Origin: Candidatus Methanoplasma cognatum
GTDB taxonomy: Archaea > Thermoplasmatota > Thermoplasmata > Methanomassiliicoccales > Methanomethylophilaceae
Reading direction: 5' to 3'
Length of the DNA stretch: 64,000 nt
Assembly: GCA_009777615.1 (NCBI GenBank)
Contig: WRLM01000002.1
Coordinates: 186,001 to 250,000 of the forward strand
Translations under genes and position numbers: made by a program
Notes under the pieces: generated by a model
Database searches by the model: none
What the model was told of the DNA's origin: nothing
What the model saw: only the letters and a program-made list of their open reading frames with translations
Shown: one piece after another, positions 8,158 through 17,968 of the stretch
Numbering within the stretch: position 1 is the first letter of the stretch
Layout of the letters: each line of letters opens with the position of its first letter

Positions 8158-9078
8158 ATGGAATTTAAGAGTAAAATGCGAGAGGACAGATCAGGAATAT
8201 CTACAATCCTTATCGTCATAATCGTCGCCGTCATTGTTGTCGTGGCAGCCGCCGCGGCATATGTGGTCTTGTCCGGCGATGACAATAAAGAGGAGACTGT
8301 AAAAGAGACTGTGGCACCCGGGTCGTTGATGATATATGAAATTTCTGCGTTCGGAATGGTAGTCGGAGGATTTACGATGGAAGTGATCGGACAGAACACT
8401 GATGAATATTTCATGAAGACAACAACGACCTATACAGGTCTATTGACGACATTCGAATATTCCTTAGAATCTAAAGGTATGGATGAGGGTTGGAAGAAGA
8501 CAGGCACCACTCAAATCGATACGGTCTACTACGGCAGAAAGAACGTAGACGTATGGGAACTTACTGAAGGCGGGGTCACTTCAAAGTCTTATGTCGATAC
8601 CTCAAACATAGATTTGTTATACAAGATGGATCTTATAATAGACGGAACTCCTGCTGTGGCAGACTTGAAACAATATGAGTTTAAGTGGCAGACCTCATAT
8701 GAGGAGTCGGAGTCAATAGGCATGACCTATGAATACTCTGGGACATCAACTGACGGGAGCCTGTATACCTGCAAAGTGGTATGCGTCGCAGACTGCACAG
8801 GGGGCAAATACGGAGTAATGTATGACATTGGGGGCGGCAAATCATATTTCCTCAGCGACAACCCGCAAGGATTACCCGCGGACGCTGTGAATAAAGGCAC
8901 CACAAGCACTATCGGTTCTCCATTAGACGGCAATGTGCTCGTCCAGCAGTGGGTATTCGAGGGTTTGGGCGGAGATATCCAATTTTACTATGACCCTGTG
9001 ACGCACATCGTGTACAGATTCATCATTCAGGATGAGGATGGAAATCTGATAACCTTTAATCTTAGCAAGAAGCCTTGA
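8158..9078 (+). CDS. Pilin-like exported protein, paralogue 1
   Basis: I do not recognise the 306-residue product by family. The N-terminus has a charged head ([13 protein letters not shown]) followed by ISTIL and a long Ile/Val/Ala helix, like archaeal type IV pilin-type class III signals that a prepilin peptidase cleaves before the helix. An acidic linker (GDDNKEE) and a roughly 260-residue beta-rich extracellular domain follow. It shares QTSYEESE, the SYVD-x-SN region and the C-terminal D-P-V-T-H-x-V-Y-R with the neighbour at 9225. A surface role is likely; an A24 peptidase is encoded at 47797. Confidence 0.7.
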   Translation: MEFKSKMREDRSGISTILIVIIVAVIVVVAAAAAYVVLSGDDNKEETVKETVAPGSLMIYEISAFGMVVGGFTMEVIGQNTDEYFMKTTTTYTGLLTTFEYSLESKGMDEGWKKTGTTQIDTVYYGRKNVDVWELTEGGVTSKSYVDTSNIDLLYKMDLIIDGTPAVADLKQYEFKWQTSYEESESIGMTYEYSGTSTDGSLYTCKVVCVADCTGGKYGVMYDIGGGKSYFLSDNPQGLPADAVNKGTTSTIGSPLDGNVLVQQWVFEGLGGDIQFYYDPVTHIVYRFIIQDEDGNLITFNLSKKP

Positions 9079-9171
9079 ATAAATGCAGAAAATACCTTTC
9101 AAACAACTTTCTTTTTTTATAATTCTCTCATCGAGCACGGCTTTTTAATAACACAACAGATGGGCAGACTA

Positions 9172-9220
9172 CTTATACGCACTGTCTGATTTGGCCTTGG
9201 TACTTGCTACAAGGAGGAGG
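9172..9220 (+). promoter_or_regulatory. Promoter and strong SD of secreted protein 2
   Basis: The TATA-like CTTATAC begins at 9172 and AAGGAGGAGG (9211-9220) is the Shine-Dalgarno before ATG 9225. The ACGCACTGTC and CTTGGTACTT blocks match the promoter of paralogue 1 almost base for base. Confidence 0.6.
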
Positions 9221-9224
9221 AACC

Positions 9225-10166
9225 ATGGAATTTAAGAGTAAAATGCGAAAGGACAGATCGGGAATATCCACGGTCCTGATCGCTATTGTTGTAATAGTCG
9301 TGGTGGTCGTGGCTGCCGCAGCGGCGTATGTCGTCTTGTCTGGTAATGACAACGACGACGGAGAAAAAGAAGCCATAGCTCCCGGAACGGTGCTGGAATA
9401 TGATATGTCATTATTTGGGGTCGTCGTTTTCGCGACATATAAGGTGGACATCGTTGGACAGAATGCAGATGAATATTTCATCAAGGTCACTCAAACCTTT
9501 GTTGAAGGGGGGTTAGAGTACTCTGCCTACACAGTAGATTCGAAAGGAATACCAGATGGAGCGACGAGGACCGGCACCACTCAGCTCGATACTATCCACG
9601 GCAGTAAAACTGTGAACATATGGGAGCAAACCGAGGACGGAGAAACTGTGAAATCCTATGTCGATCCCTCGAACCAAATGTTGATGTACAAGCAAGAAGG
9701 AATGGCGGAGGGGCTTCCTATAACGCTCGATCTGACGAAATATGAACCCGTCTGGCAGACCTCGTACGAGGAGTCGGAGGCAATCGGTACGGTCTATGAA
9801 TACACAACTATAGTCGGAGGACACAGCTATGACCGCGACATGGTATGTGTCGCAGACATCACAGGCGGCAAGTATGGGATGTCTTTTGATGTGTCAAACC
9901 TCCGCGACACCGACGATGTAGGTAAGTTATGCTACATCTCCAACTATCCGGAGGGGCTACCGGCGGACGCCGTTAAAGTCGGAGGGATAATCACCATTGG
10001 CGCGGCGAATTACGGCAATGTGCAGGTCGAGAAGTGGAGTATGTCCGTGACGAATGAATCCGGAATAACGATAGGTGCATCGTTCTACTGTGACCCTGTG
10101 ACCCACACCGTATATAGGGCCGTGTTCGATGAGAGCGGAACGCCGATTACATTTGAACTCAAATAA
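9225..10166 (+). CDS. Pilin-like exported protein, paralogue 2
   Basis: The 313-residue paralogue of the upstream gene starts with nearly the same leader ([18 protein letters not shown], then a hydrophobic helix and an acidic linker DNDDGEKE). The ectodomain keeps QTSYEESE, a D-x-TGGKYG stretch and C-D-P-V-T-H-T-V-Y-R at the C-terminus. The two look like a tandem duplication that diverged in the ectodomain. Location is inferred to be the outer cell surface; no ligand or enzyme motif is visible. Confidence 0.7.
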   Translation: MEFKSKMRKDRSGISTVLIAIVVIVVVVVAAAAAYVVLSGNDNDDGEKEAIAPGTVLEYDMSLFGVVVFATYKVDIVGQNADEYFIKVTQTFVEGGLEYSAYTVDSKGIPDGATRTGTTQLDTIHGSKTVNIWEQTEDGETVKSYVDPSNQMLMYKQEGMAEGLPITLDLTKYEPVWQTSYEESEAIGTVYEYTTIVGGHSYDRDMVCVADITGGKYGMSFDVSNLRDTDDVGKLCYISNYPEGLPADAVKVGGIITIGAANYGNVQVEKWSMSVTNESGITIGASFYCDPVTHTVYRAVFDESGTPITFELK

Positions 10167-10395
10167 ACCCACATGAATTGGGAGTAAACAGCTTCTCAAA
10201 CACTTTATTTTTTATATCTCTTATGTGGCGTATCAAGCAGGGCCCACTCTTGCTTTGATAAACAGTTCTTCTGACAGTAGCGACGAACCGTCCAGAAGCT
10301 GAGCCGGAGACGGAGGCTGAAGGATGTTCGAACGGACATTTACGAGGGGCTTATAAACACAGCCGCCCATTTGCGATGGGTGTGTCGCAAGCGGC

Positions 10396-10830
10396 ATGCG
10401 ATCCAAGCAGAAAATAAACTTAAAAAGAGGCATATGTGTGATTGAAGATAGAAGAGAATGGTGGTTTATTTACATTATAACCGTTTTCACTGCTCTGACA
10501 GTCTTCTTTACGTTTATGACCTATGTCTCATTTTATTTTATTCTTTTGGCGTTTATTTTTATGTTTGTGGTTTTTGTCACAGACTGGGTTACGTTTGATA
10601 TGAGCTTTTATAGCTGGTTTAACCAAATAATAAGAGAAGCTGAAGGAAATACAAAGAAAGGAAAAAAAAATAGATGGGAATGGACAATGGAAATTGAAGG
10701 ATATAGAAAAGATGGAACCACGATAAAAAGAACAAAGCGGTCCATTTGGATAGCAGGGACAGTAGGGACAATGATATGCATTCTTTGTTTAGCTCTGATG
10801 ATCTACCTTATCCCTCCGGCACTGTTTTGA
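10396..10830 (+). CDS. Hypothetical membrane protein, AT-rich
   Basis: This 144-residue protein has no family I recognise. Two adjacent aromatic-rich helices (about 23-66) and one C-terminal helix (about 120-142) flank a basic cytosolic loop containing GKKNRWEW. The gene is clearly more AT-rich than its neighbours, which hints at recent acquisition. TATA-like CTTATAAA at 10349-10356 supports the ATG at 10396; a GTG at 10438 preceded by AAGAGG is an alternative start. Confidence 0.5.
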   Translation: MRSKQKINLKRGICVIEDRREWWFIYIITVFTALTVFFTFMTYVSFYFILLAFIFMFVVFVTDWVTFDMSFYSWFNQIIREAEGNTKKGKKNRWEWTMEIEGYRKDGTTIKRTKRSIWIAGTVGTMICILCLALMIYLIPPALF

Positions 10831-10926
10831 CGAAGATAAAATGATATGGGGGCGCTCCCCCTTCATCCGATGGCTTTCTTCATTGATTCTATCCCTATAT
10901 AAATAACAAATAAGATACGGGATTGA

Positions 10927-11646
10927 ATGGCCGTCGCAATAGTCTGTCCGAAGCATTCTATAAATCCCGCATTATTGGCTATGCTAGCCGAAACCACATC
11001 GGGGAAAGTACTGAAGATCATCGGCAGTAAAAAAGAGAATGATATCACAGGATACGATGAGGCGATCATCGTCTATCAGTACTCTTTATCGTCCATCAAT
11101 AGTGACTTCATAAGATTTTGTGAGAAAAGAAACAACTTAAAGAAGGTGACGCTGGTGATTGACATACCGGTGTTCCATATCGAAAAGAATCCAGAATGGA
11201 TGAATAATGCAAAGGAATTGATATCGTTTTTCAGTTCTCAATATAAAGAAAGAGAGGTAAGAGCGGCTGTAATGAACGTTGGCGATCTGGATGTATTGGT
11301 TCAGAGGAAGTACGCAGATGAGTTGGAGGCAAGGTTCTTAGCCGTGATGAACAAAACCGAATTGTCAAGGTGTAATGTGGCAATTGTGTTCAATGCAAGA
11401 TCTGATGAGCGTAAGGAAATAAGCGAAACTAAGGGAAGCATAATCGCAATTGTCCTTATAATCTTAATGTCCTTCTCTTTAATTATTCGTATTATACGTC
11501 ATCTCTCTCATGCGCTGTGGATGGGTATAATGTGTTCTTTAGTGCCTATATTTATTATATTGAGATATCTGGGGCGCCGGGGTGATCAATTTGCGTATTG
11601 GAACGGAGATATTTTTTTCCACCCACCAATAAGCCGGAAACCATGA
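10927..11646 (+). CDS. Hypothetical protein with two C-terminal membrane helices, AT-rich
   Basis: The 239-residue product is unrecognised. An alpha/beta N-terminal region (1-150, strands such as AVAIVCPK and VTLVIDIPVF) recalls a flavodoxin- or response-regulator-like fold, but no signature residues confirm this. Two hydrophobic helices (about 172-190 and 195-215) follow, so the soluble domain is membrane-tethered. Base composition matches the preceding orphan, and the pair probably arrived together. Confidence 0.5.
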   Translation: MAVAIVCPKHSINPALLAMLAETTSGKVLKIIGSKKENDITGYDEAIIVYQYSLSSINSDFIRFCEKRNNLKKVTLVIDIPVFHIEKNPEWMNNAKELISFFSSQYKEREVRAAVMNVGDLDVLVQRKYADELEARFLAVMNKTELSRCNVAIVFNARSDERKEISETKGSIIAIVLIILMSFSLIIRIIRHLSHALWMGIMCSLVPIFIILRYLGRRGDQFAYWNGDIFFHPPISRKP

Positions 11647-11685
11647 AACCCAGTTACCAAAATGTTTGGGGGAGTTTCCTTTCAA

Positions 11686-14094
11686 TCAAAAGAAATCTTC
11701 GAGTCTGGGACTCTTCGAGGCGGTCTTCGGCGCGGCAGCCTCCTTCTTCTTTTTCTCCGAGGTATCCCTCGTTCCGTGATCGACATCGAAGAGCGTTGAC
11801 TGCTGGCTCCCCATCATGAGGTCCTTCTCCCCCCATCCGAATACCTCGGTTATTCTGGAGGCTGTCTGCGCCAGCCTTTCCGCATAGTATCCGAAGTCCG
11901 GGTCTCCCTCGAAATCCGCGCCGCTCACATAAGGTTCGACCTCCTGCGGCACTATATTCCCGTTAGTGACTATCCATGATACTTTCATTCCCGGTATGAA
12001 GTCGTACCCTTTCTCGATCAGCTTCTTGGCGGCCTGCACATTGCTCATTCTCTCCGGATTCTCGTAAACGTTCAATCCCCTGCAGGTCCTGGAGATAACA
12101 AGCTCGGACACATCGACCTTCTTGGCAAGCGTATCCCTGATGACCTTTTTGACCAGAGCTACCGCGTCCTCGTTCTTCTCGTCAAGTATCTTCTCGAACA
12201 GCTCCATCAGAAGGCGGCTCTGCAGCTCGAATGAATCTGACCTCCTTATCTCGTACCCTCTGACCAGAAGTTCCTCCGACCTCACGGGCCAGACCACTCT
12301 CCCCACATATCTCTTCTTCTTTCCGTGGGAGAAGAGGGGCTCCAGCAGCTTTTCGAACTCCAGCGTGCCGCCTTCCGTGGAGAATCTCTTCGCCATCCCT
12401 TTACCGAAATCGACGGAGCCGTCCAGATCGTTCACGGGAGACTGCATGAACACGGAGTCGGTGTCGGAATAGATCACGGTTATCCCCTCCTTCCCGACCT
12501 CACCTATTATCCTCTTAACGTTATCCCTCGCAAAAGCGGTTATCGCCGCGCCGATGTTCTTGTCCGTGAAACGGTAGAAGGATGATGCGAAAACGCCGTA
12601 GAAGGTGTTCATCAGCACCTTCACGGCCTCCTGAAGGCCGTTGAGGTATCTTCGTTCCACATCATCCGATGCGGATCTCATCCTTTCTTTGATCTCATCC
12701 CTTTGGCGCATAAGGTCGCTCAGTATCTTCGGGAGGATACCCACTCTTTTGTCCGGGGACAGGAACCTCGCGCCGGAGGGCGCCGAAATGGTGCCCTGGG
12801 GGGAAAGAGTGGTGAAGCATATGTTCTTCGCTATTATCAGCGAAGGATACATCGATTTGAAATCGAGCACGCATACCCAATGATAGAGCCCGGGGTTCAT
12901 CGTGTGGACGTATCCTCCCTCTATCGGGTCCCCCGATTCTCTCCTCCCGGTCATCGGGACGCCTACTTTCTGTCTGTCAGCTTCCCTGATGAGAAGCGAA
13001 TCCGCAAGCTGGGAAGAACCGGCATTGAGCGCGTCGTCAAGCGGAAGCTTCGAAACGGTAGAAAGGTCCATGCCTTTCCTCACGGTACCTATCTTCAAAA
13101 GGATCTTGAGGGCAAGTTCCGCATCCTTTATGCAGTACTCTATCACCTTCTCCCGGTTGTTCTTCCATTCCTCGTCCATTTTCTTGGGATCCACGTCAAG
13201 CTTGGACTCTCCCAGCACCTGAAGCGAAATGGCGTTCAGGGTCTCCTGCTTAGGCCGCAGCTCGCGCTTCGCGGCCCACCAAGCGTCCACCACGATGCGC
13301 CCTTTAAGTCTCCAGAATCTCTCGTTGACCACCCGCGGTTGCCCCATATCCCTCCCCCATGGCAGCGCGTCCTTCATTTTGTTGGCCTGGGCCCTTTCCA
13401 TGATCTTTCTGATGTCATAATTATCGATGTTGTATCCCGTTATGATGTCTGGGTCTTCTTTTTTTATCAGTTCTGCGAACTTGGTTATGATGTCCTTTTC
13501 GCTACCTGTCAGAGGCTCACAGCTCCGGTATGCTCCGTCCTCCTCGACGACCGAACATATGGTGTAGATGAAATCATGCTGGATGCTGTTCTCGATATCG
13601 AACGAAAGGAACCTCAATCCCGGATCGAACGACTCTATGTTCTCGAAGGAGGACATCCTGAAGATTATGTCCGTGGCATACGGGCCGGTCGCTCTCTCGC
13701 CCGTCACCCTTATGCATGAGCCCATGTCATTATCGTAGACGAACCGGTGGTGGAAGGGGATGTCCGCCGCGAGTACGACGTACCCTTTCTTTTTCCATTC
13801 GTTGCGGTACTCCGGGACCTTCCAGGGATATTTGACCGTCGCTTTGAGCACCTCGTGGAAAGAACCTTTGTAGAAAAGGCGGTCCCGTTCCGTCTTCAGC
13901 ACCTCCGGGTCCCTTGTCAGGACCGTTTCGGCATCGTCCTTGGGGTCGACTATGAAGAAGTAAGGGTCGAACCCGTAGTAAAGGATGGTGACGGACTTCT
14001 TCTCTCTGGTCTTTCCGAACAGCTCCACGAACACATCCCCGTTCGCATCGCTGCTGTATGATGCCGTTATGAGTCTTACGTCCATCATCTCCAT
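11686..14094 (-). CDS. polB: DNA polymerase family B
   Basis: This is an 802-residue replicative B-family polymerase with 3'-5' proofreading. Exonuclease motifs are SFDIEN, YNIDNYD and YCIKDAEL. Polymerase motifs are DFKSMYPS (A), KVLMNTFYG (B) and YSDTDS (C). The last residues, SPRLEDFF, look like a PCNA-interacting box without its usual Gln, and STLFDV lies a little before. It starts 4 bases after the YchF stop, so the two are co-transcribed. Stacked ATGs at 14094 and 14085 leave the exact start uncertain. Confidence 0.95.
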   Translation of the reverse strand: MEMMDVRLITASYSSDANGDVFVELFGKTREKKSVTILYYGFDPYFFIVDPKDDAETVLTRDPEVLKTERDRLFYKGSFHEVLKATVKYPWKVPEYRNEWKKKGYVVLAADIPFHHRFVYDNDMGSCIRVTGERATGPYATDIIFRMSSFENIESFDPGLRFLSFDIENSIQHDFIYTICSVVEEDGAYRSCEPLTGSEKDIITKFAELIKKEDPDIITGYNIDNYDIRKIMERAQANKMKDALPWGRDMGQPRVVNERFWRLKGRIVVDAWWAAKRELRPKQETLNAISLQVLGESKLDVDPKKMDEEWKNNREKVIEYCIKDAELALKILLKIGTVRKGMDLSTVSKLPLDDALNAGSSQLADSLLIREADRQKVGVPMTGRRESGDPIEGGYVHTMNPGLYHWVCVLDFKSMYPSLIIAKNICFTTLSPQGTISAPSGARFLSPDKRVGILPKILSDLMRQRDEIKERMRSASDDVERRYLNGLQEAVKVLMNTFYGVFASSFYRFTDKNIGAAITAFARDNVKRIIGEVGKEGITVIYSDTDSVFMQSPVNDLDGSVDFGKGMAKRFSTEGGTLEFEKLLEPLFSHGKKKRYVGRVVWPVRSEELLVRGYEIRRSDSFELQSRLLMELFEKILDEKNEDAVALVKKVIRDTLAKKVDVSELVISRTCRGLNVYENPERMSNVQAAKKLIEKGYDFIPGMKVSWIVTNGNIVPQEVEPYVSGADFEGDPDFGYYAERLAQTASRITEVFGWGEKDLMMGSQQSTLFDVDHGTRDTSEKKKKEAAAPKTASKSPRLEDFF

Positions 14095-14098
14095 GCTA

Positions 14099-15286
14099 TC
14101 ACTTGTTCGCCACTATCCGGACGACGTCCCCGTCCTGGAGCACATAGTCCGCTCCGACCGTCCTTTTTGTCCTGGCGTTGATCGCTCTTATGAATTTGTC
14201 CCCGAGTTCCGTGTGTACTTTGTATGCAAGGTCCCTTGCGGTCGAGCCTCTGGGGACGAGGAAGCAATCCGGCAGAACGCGCCCGAAATGATCGGTGTAT
14301 TTAGATTCGTCCTCCACAGGATACACCGCAATGAGGTCCAGAAGCTTGAAGACGCAATCTTCCAGACATGCCTGCACCCCTGTGCCGTTTTGCTCTTTCA
14401 TTTTCTCTGCCATGTAATCAAGGGCCTTTTTCTGCCCTTCGGTGAGCGCGACGCCGGGCTTGACTGTAAAGCCAGTATTGCCGGGAACATAATCTATGAG
14501 CCCCGCGGCTCCGGCCTTCTTCAGTGCGAGTTCCGTCTCGGCAAGAGTGGGGACGGCTTTGTCGCCCATTTTTCTCAGTTTGTCAAGGTTCTCGGGGGGA
14601 GAGATGTCCGCTTTATTCATTGCGATGATCATAAGTTTGGATATCTCCCTTATCCTGATGCATAGTGCCAGCAGCTTCTCGTCATCCCACAGGGTCGGGT
14701 CCTGCGGCAGCTCCACATGTCTCAGGGCCTCTTTGATCTGCCCCTCCGTCACGTTCAGTCCGGCAAGTCTCTCCTGCAGTATGGTCTCCGGTTTGCTTCC
14801 CTGCATCTTTGCCTGTCTGGCTATTTTGCTCAGACCGTTCTTTATTATCTCCCTCATCCAAAGGGCTATCTCCCTTCTCAGGAACACGACGTCCTCCGCG
14901 GGATCGCACCCGCCTTCAGGGACAACAATGCCTTCAATGTTCGTGGTCCCGCTTGCGTCCACAACGTTGATGAACGCATCCGCCTGCCTGAGGTCGTCCA
15001 GGAACTTGTTGCCCAGCCCCTTTCCTTCCCAGGCATCTGGAACAAGGCCGGCCACGTCCAAAAGCTCGATCGGTACCATCCTTGTTCCGCCGATGCACGC
15101 GGAGTTGTGGGGCGTGCACTGAACCCCCAGATCCCTGCACGGACACGGCGTCCTGACGTATGCGATGCCCTTGTTAGGCTCTATCGTTGTGAAGGGATAG
15201 TTCGCGATCTCCACCGGCGCCATCGTCGCGGCGCCGAAGAACGTCGATTTCCCGACGTTCGGTTTTCCTACTATGCCGACCTGCAT
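14099..15286 (-). CDS. ychF: YchF/OLA1-type GTPase with TGS domain
   Basis: A 395-residue Obg-related ATPase/GTPase that associates with ribosomes. GKPNVGKST (7-15) is the P loop, DVAG is G3 and MNKAD is the G4 equivalent. A helical domain is inserted after G3 and a C-terminal TGS domain ends at VLQDGDVVRIV. A Cys-rich loop after residue 45 (CPCRDLGVQC) is typical of the archaeal forms. It is the first gene of a two-gene unit with polB. Confidence 0.93.
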   Translation of the reverse strand: MQVGIVGKPNVGKSTFFGAATMAPVEIANYPFTTIEPNKGIAYVRTPCPCRDLGVQCTPHNSACIGGTRMVPIELLDVAGLVPDAWEGKGLGNKFLDDLRQADAFINVVDASGTTNIEGIVVPEGGCDPAEDVVFLRREIALWMREIIKNGLSKIARQAKMQGSKPETILQERLAGLNVTEGQIKEALRHVELPQDPTLWDDEKLLALCIRIREISKLMIIAMNKADISPPENLDKLRKMGDKAVPTLAETELALKKAGAAGLIDYVPGNTGFTVKPGVALTEGQKKALDYMAEKMKEQNGTGVQACLEDCVFKLLDLIAVYPVEDESKYTDHFGRVLPDCFLVPRGSTARDLAYKVHTELGDKFIRAINARTKRTVGADYVLQDGDVVRIVANK

Positions 15287-15415
15287 ATGATCCTATCTGT
15301 ATCGGGTTCAGGTTGTTATACATTTACTGCCGGCCGCGCCGCGGCGGACTTGCGTCTTATGCGAATGAGAAATAAGGGTGAGGGGACTCGCCCCTCTGAA
15401 AAGGTTGGGTGCCGT

Positions 15416-15841
15416 TCAGATGCCGAAGAACTCTTTGACCTTCGGGCGGAACAGATAGTACAGTATCAGCACGATGACGAGCAGGGAGATCGCGAACGGG
15501 AGCACGAACACCGCATCCAAGCCGTCTGCCGTGATCACCAGATACATTGAGTACAGCATGAGGATCAGGCCTATCCCGTACAGGAGCACCGCTATGTACC
15601 ATGCGATGGACCATCCCCGCCAGATCGAGATACCGATTATCAGCAGTATCAGGGCGCCGATGATCCCGCCGTATCCGATGAATTCTACGCTGCCTATGTA
15701 TTCCGCAAGGTCTACGCCAAGGTCCGCGAATATCGTGTCCGCGAACAGCGCCAGCGCCGACATGACAAGTATCAATACCGCCGCCAATATAGTGAAGAAT
15801 CCGATTATTGCAATCAATATGGGTCTGCTTTTGCCTTCCAT
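15416..15841 (-). CDS. Hypothetical four-helix membrane protein
   Basis: The 141-residue product has four predicted membrane helices and a short basic C-terminus (FRPKVKEFFGI). I recognise no conserved family beyond a DUF-like small archaeal membrane protein. A TATA sequence (TTTATATA on the + strand, 15862-15869) lies about 25 bases upstream of the ATG, so the message should be leaderless. It is a single-gene unit between KsgA and YchF. Confidence 0.65.
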   Translation of the reverse strand: MEGKSRPILIAIIGFFTILAAVLILVMSALALFADTIFADLGVDLAEYIGSVEFIGYGGIIGALILLIIGISIWRGWSIAWYIAVLLYGIGLILMLYSMYLVITADGLDAVFVLPFAISLLVIVLILYYLFRPKVKEFFGI

Positions 15842-15964
15842 GATAATCCATTGGCCAACAAGTTTATATAGATTCCTCTCACCCCGTGCGGTTTCCCCAC
15901 ATATCCAGCCAAAAAATTACATTCAGATAAGCTCTTCCTCCGGCAGACCGAAACATGGCCGATA

Positions 15965-16765
15965 TTACCCTTTAAATCCCCCGCTGCACAGGAATATAGA
16001 ATTGGCGATATCCGCGATCTCAGCCGGCCGGAGATCTTCTATCCTCGATTCCAGAAACGGGACGTTCCAGCCTTCTTTGATCATACCGGCCGCTCTTAGA
16101 GATGTTCCTATCTTCTTTCGTCTGTGGTTGAACGTGGCCTCTGTTACCCTAAAGAACGATCCTTCATCGAACACCTTGAACGGGGCGGGTCTGGGCATGA
16201 TCTCGACTATCGCCGAATCAACCTTCGGCTGAGGTTTGAATCTGGAACTCGGCACCTTTTCCAAGATCCGGCAGTCCGCTTTGTAGAACAGGTTCACCGT
16301 AAGCCGGGAGTAATCCGGGCTGCCCACGTCCGCGGTCATCCTGTCGGCGAATTCTTTCTGTACCATGACGACCCCCCTCTTGAAATCATGTTCCAGAAGC
16401 TTGAATATTATCGGCGTGGACACGCTGTAGGGGAGATTGCTGACGAACACGTCGAAGGGAGGGAAGGGGACCTTGACCGCATCCCCTCTTATCAGGCAAA
16501 GTCTCCCGCCGTATTCTTTCTCTATGTGGCCGGCCAATGCGTCGTCGATCTCGATACACGTGACGTCGCCCGTGCGTTCGATGAGCCTTGACGTCAATAT
16601 GCCCAGTCCCGGTCCGATCTCCAGCACTCTGTCTCCGGGGGATATCTTCGCAAAATCAACCTGGCGGTCTGCGACGCGGTCATCTGTGAGAAAGTTCTGC
16701 CCTTTGCTTTTCTTAGGGATAACGCCGGTCTCGGCCATCAGTCTGCCGGTCTCTCCTCTGTTCAT
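15965..16765 (-). CDS. ksgA: 16S rRNA dimethyladenosine transferase KsgA/Dim1
   Basis: The 266-residue SAM-dependent enzyme dimethylates two adjacent adenosines near the 3' end of 16S rRNA. Visible motifs are GQNFL near residue 22, the SAM loop EIGPGLG, EIDDAL and the catalytic NLPYSVSTP. Its start overlaps the stop of the DUF655 gene by 4 bases. It is the last gene of the eIF1A-to-KsgA operon, an arrangement conserved in many archaea. Confidence 0.96.
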   Translation of the reverse strand: MNRGETGRLMAETGVIPKKSKGQNFLTDDRVADRQVDFAKISPGDRVLEIGPGLGILTSRLIERTGDVTCIEIDDALAGHIEKEYGGRLCLIRGDAVKVPFPPFDVFVSNLPYSVSTPIIFKLLEHDFKRGVVMVQKEFADRMTADVGSPDYSRLTVNLFYKADCRILEKVPSSRFKPQPKVDSAIVEIMPRPAPFKVFDEGSFFRVTEATFNHRRKKIGTSLRAAGMIKEGWNVPFLESRIEDLRPAEIADIANSIFLCSGGFKG

Positions 16766-17310
16766 TTGGACACGAAGAGATAGCGTTTCATGCTGTTGTC
16801 GGTCAGTTCAAGCACGATCCGCGCAGATATGAGCTTCTCCGGGTTCTTGATCACCGCGCGTTCGCTCAGGTCCTTGAAGTCCTTGAAGTGTCCGTTCTTT
16901 GCGCGCTCGTCGAGTATGGCCATCATGGTCTTCTTGCCGAGGCCCGGAAGCTCTTCCAGCAGGTGCTTCCTCATGGATATCGGTTCCGCCTCGTTGAAGA
17001 ATCTTATGAACCTCTGCTGGTTCGCCAGAACGATCTCGCTGACGCAGTATTCCAGCTCGGCTACCGCGCCGTGCGTGAGCTCCGACGGCCCGACGCGTCT
17101 TTTCACATGGTCGATGGCGGTCCTCTTTGCGGCGTCCTTACCGATGTATACCCTCTCGCCGATGTTGATGACGGCGTCCGGTTTAGGGACGAGTTCAAAA
17201 AGTTTGAACTCATCATCGCCCAAAGCATAGCACAGCGGCTCCTTCTTTGAGAAATTGCCGCTCGGCACGCCCTGCGAAAGATAATCCAGTATGTATGCGA
17301 ATTCTTCCAC
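16762..17310 (-). CDS. DUF655 RNA-binding protein
   Basis: The 182-residue DUF655 protein has an N-terminal beta-rich part (about 1-60) and a helix-hairpin-helix near 115-150 (LEELPGLGKKTMMAILDERAK), suggesting nucleic acid binding. DUF655 is almost always encoded between rpoF and ksgA, hinting at a role in ribosome or tRNA maturation. The start is GTG at 17310; no ATG fits the family start. Confidence 0.85.
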   Translation of the reverse strand: MEEFAYILDYLSQGVPSGNFSKKEPLCYALGDDEFKLFELVPKPDAVINIGERVYIGKDAAKRTAIDHVKRRVGPSELTHGAVAELEYCVSEIVLANQQRFIRFFNEAEPISMRKHLLEELPGLGKKTMMAILDERAKNGHFKDFKDLSERAVIKNPEKLISARIVLELTDNSMKRYLFVSK

Positions 17311-17334
17311 CGTGATCCCTCACAGAGAATAGTA

Positions 17335-17652
17335 TTACAGATATTTACCCACTACCTCGATTATCTGGTCAATGGTCTGGGGTTCGATCGCAAGTCTTTC
17401 TTTCGAGAAGATCGCCCGCACGTCCTCGGGGTATTGGGGGAGAAGGTCCGCTATCTTGACCGCGGCGAACTCGCTGACGCCCTCTATGGCGCTGACCTCC
17501 TCTACGATCTTCCGGGAGTTCTCGGCCGACACGGAGCATACTGTCCGCGCGTGCTCCATAGCAGCCTTTTGTGTAGTAAGAAGCTCTCTCTTTTCATGCT
17601 CTTCCGAGAGAAGGTCCCTGACCTCGGCCAGTGTTATGTACTGATCGGACAT
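17335..17652 (-). CDS. rpoF: RNA polymerase subunit F (Rpb4 homologue)
   Basis: A 105-residue RpoF, which pairs with RpoE to form the stalk of archaeal RNA polymerase. The C-terminal HRDC-like helices (ADLLPQYPEDVRAIFSKER) are typical. It sits 21 bases after L21e and ahead of DUF655, the usual archaeal order. Confidence 0.92.
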   Translation of the reverse strand: MSDQYITLAEVRDLLSEEHEKRELLTTQKAAMEHARTVCSVSAENSRKIVEEVSAIEGVSEFAAVKIADLLPQYPEDVRAIFSKERLAIEPQTIDQIIEVVGKYL

Positions 17653-17673
17653 AGGATCACCGTCGAAAAGTGT

Positions 17674-17967
17674 TCATTCCCTGTTCCTTACAAGGTGCTC
17701 AGGGCGCGCTACGACCATCTTGGTCTTGTTGCCGTCCTTTACATTGATCTCATACGCGGCCCCCCTCGGACCGATGACGACGCCGGTAAGCCCATGGAAT
17801 CTGGAAAATGGCATACCTTTGTGAACGCTGGGATCAATGATGATGTTGACCTTCTCTCCTGCTTCGAACTGCTGGAAAGCCTTCGTTATGGGCGAAAGTC
17901 CGTGCGCCCTCGGTTTTTTCTTCAGGAGCTGGCGGGTCTTTGTCCTTGTTCCTCTGGATGCCTGCAT
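17674..17967 (-). CDS. rpl21e: 50S ribosomal protein L21e
   Basis: A 97-residue L21e with the basic N-terminus and SH3-like core (FHGLTGVVIGPRGAAYEI) of the family. It begins 1 base after the Pus10 stop, so translation is probably coupled. Confidence 0.95.
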   Translation of the reverse strand: MQASRGTRTKTRQLLKKKPRAHGLSPITKAFQQFEAGEKVNIIIDPSVHKGMPFSRFHGLTGVVIGPRGAAYEINVKDGNKTKMVVARPEHLVRNRE

Positions 17968-17968
17968 C

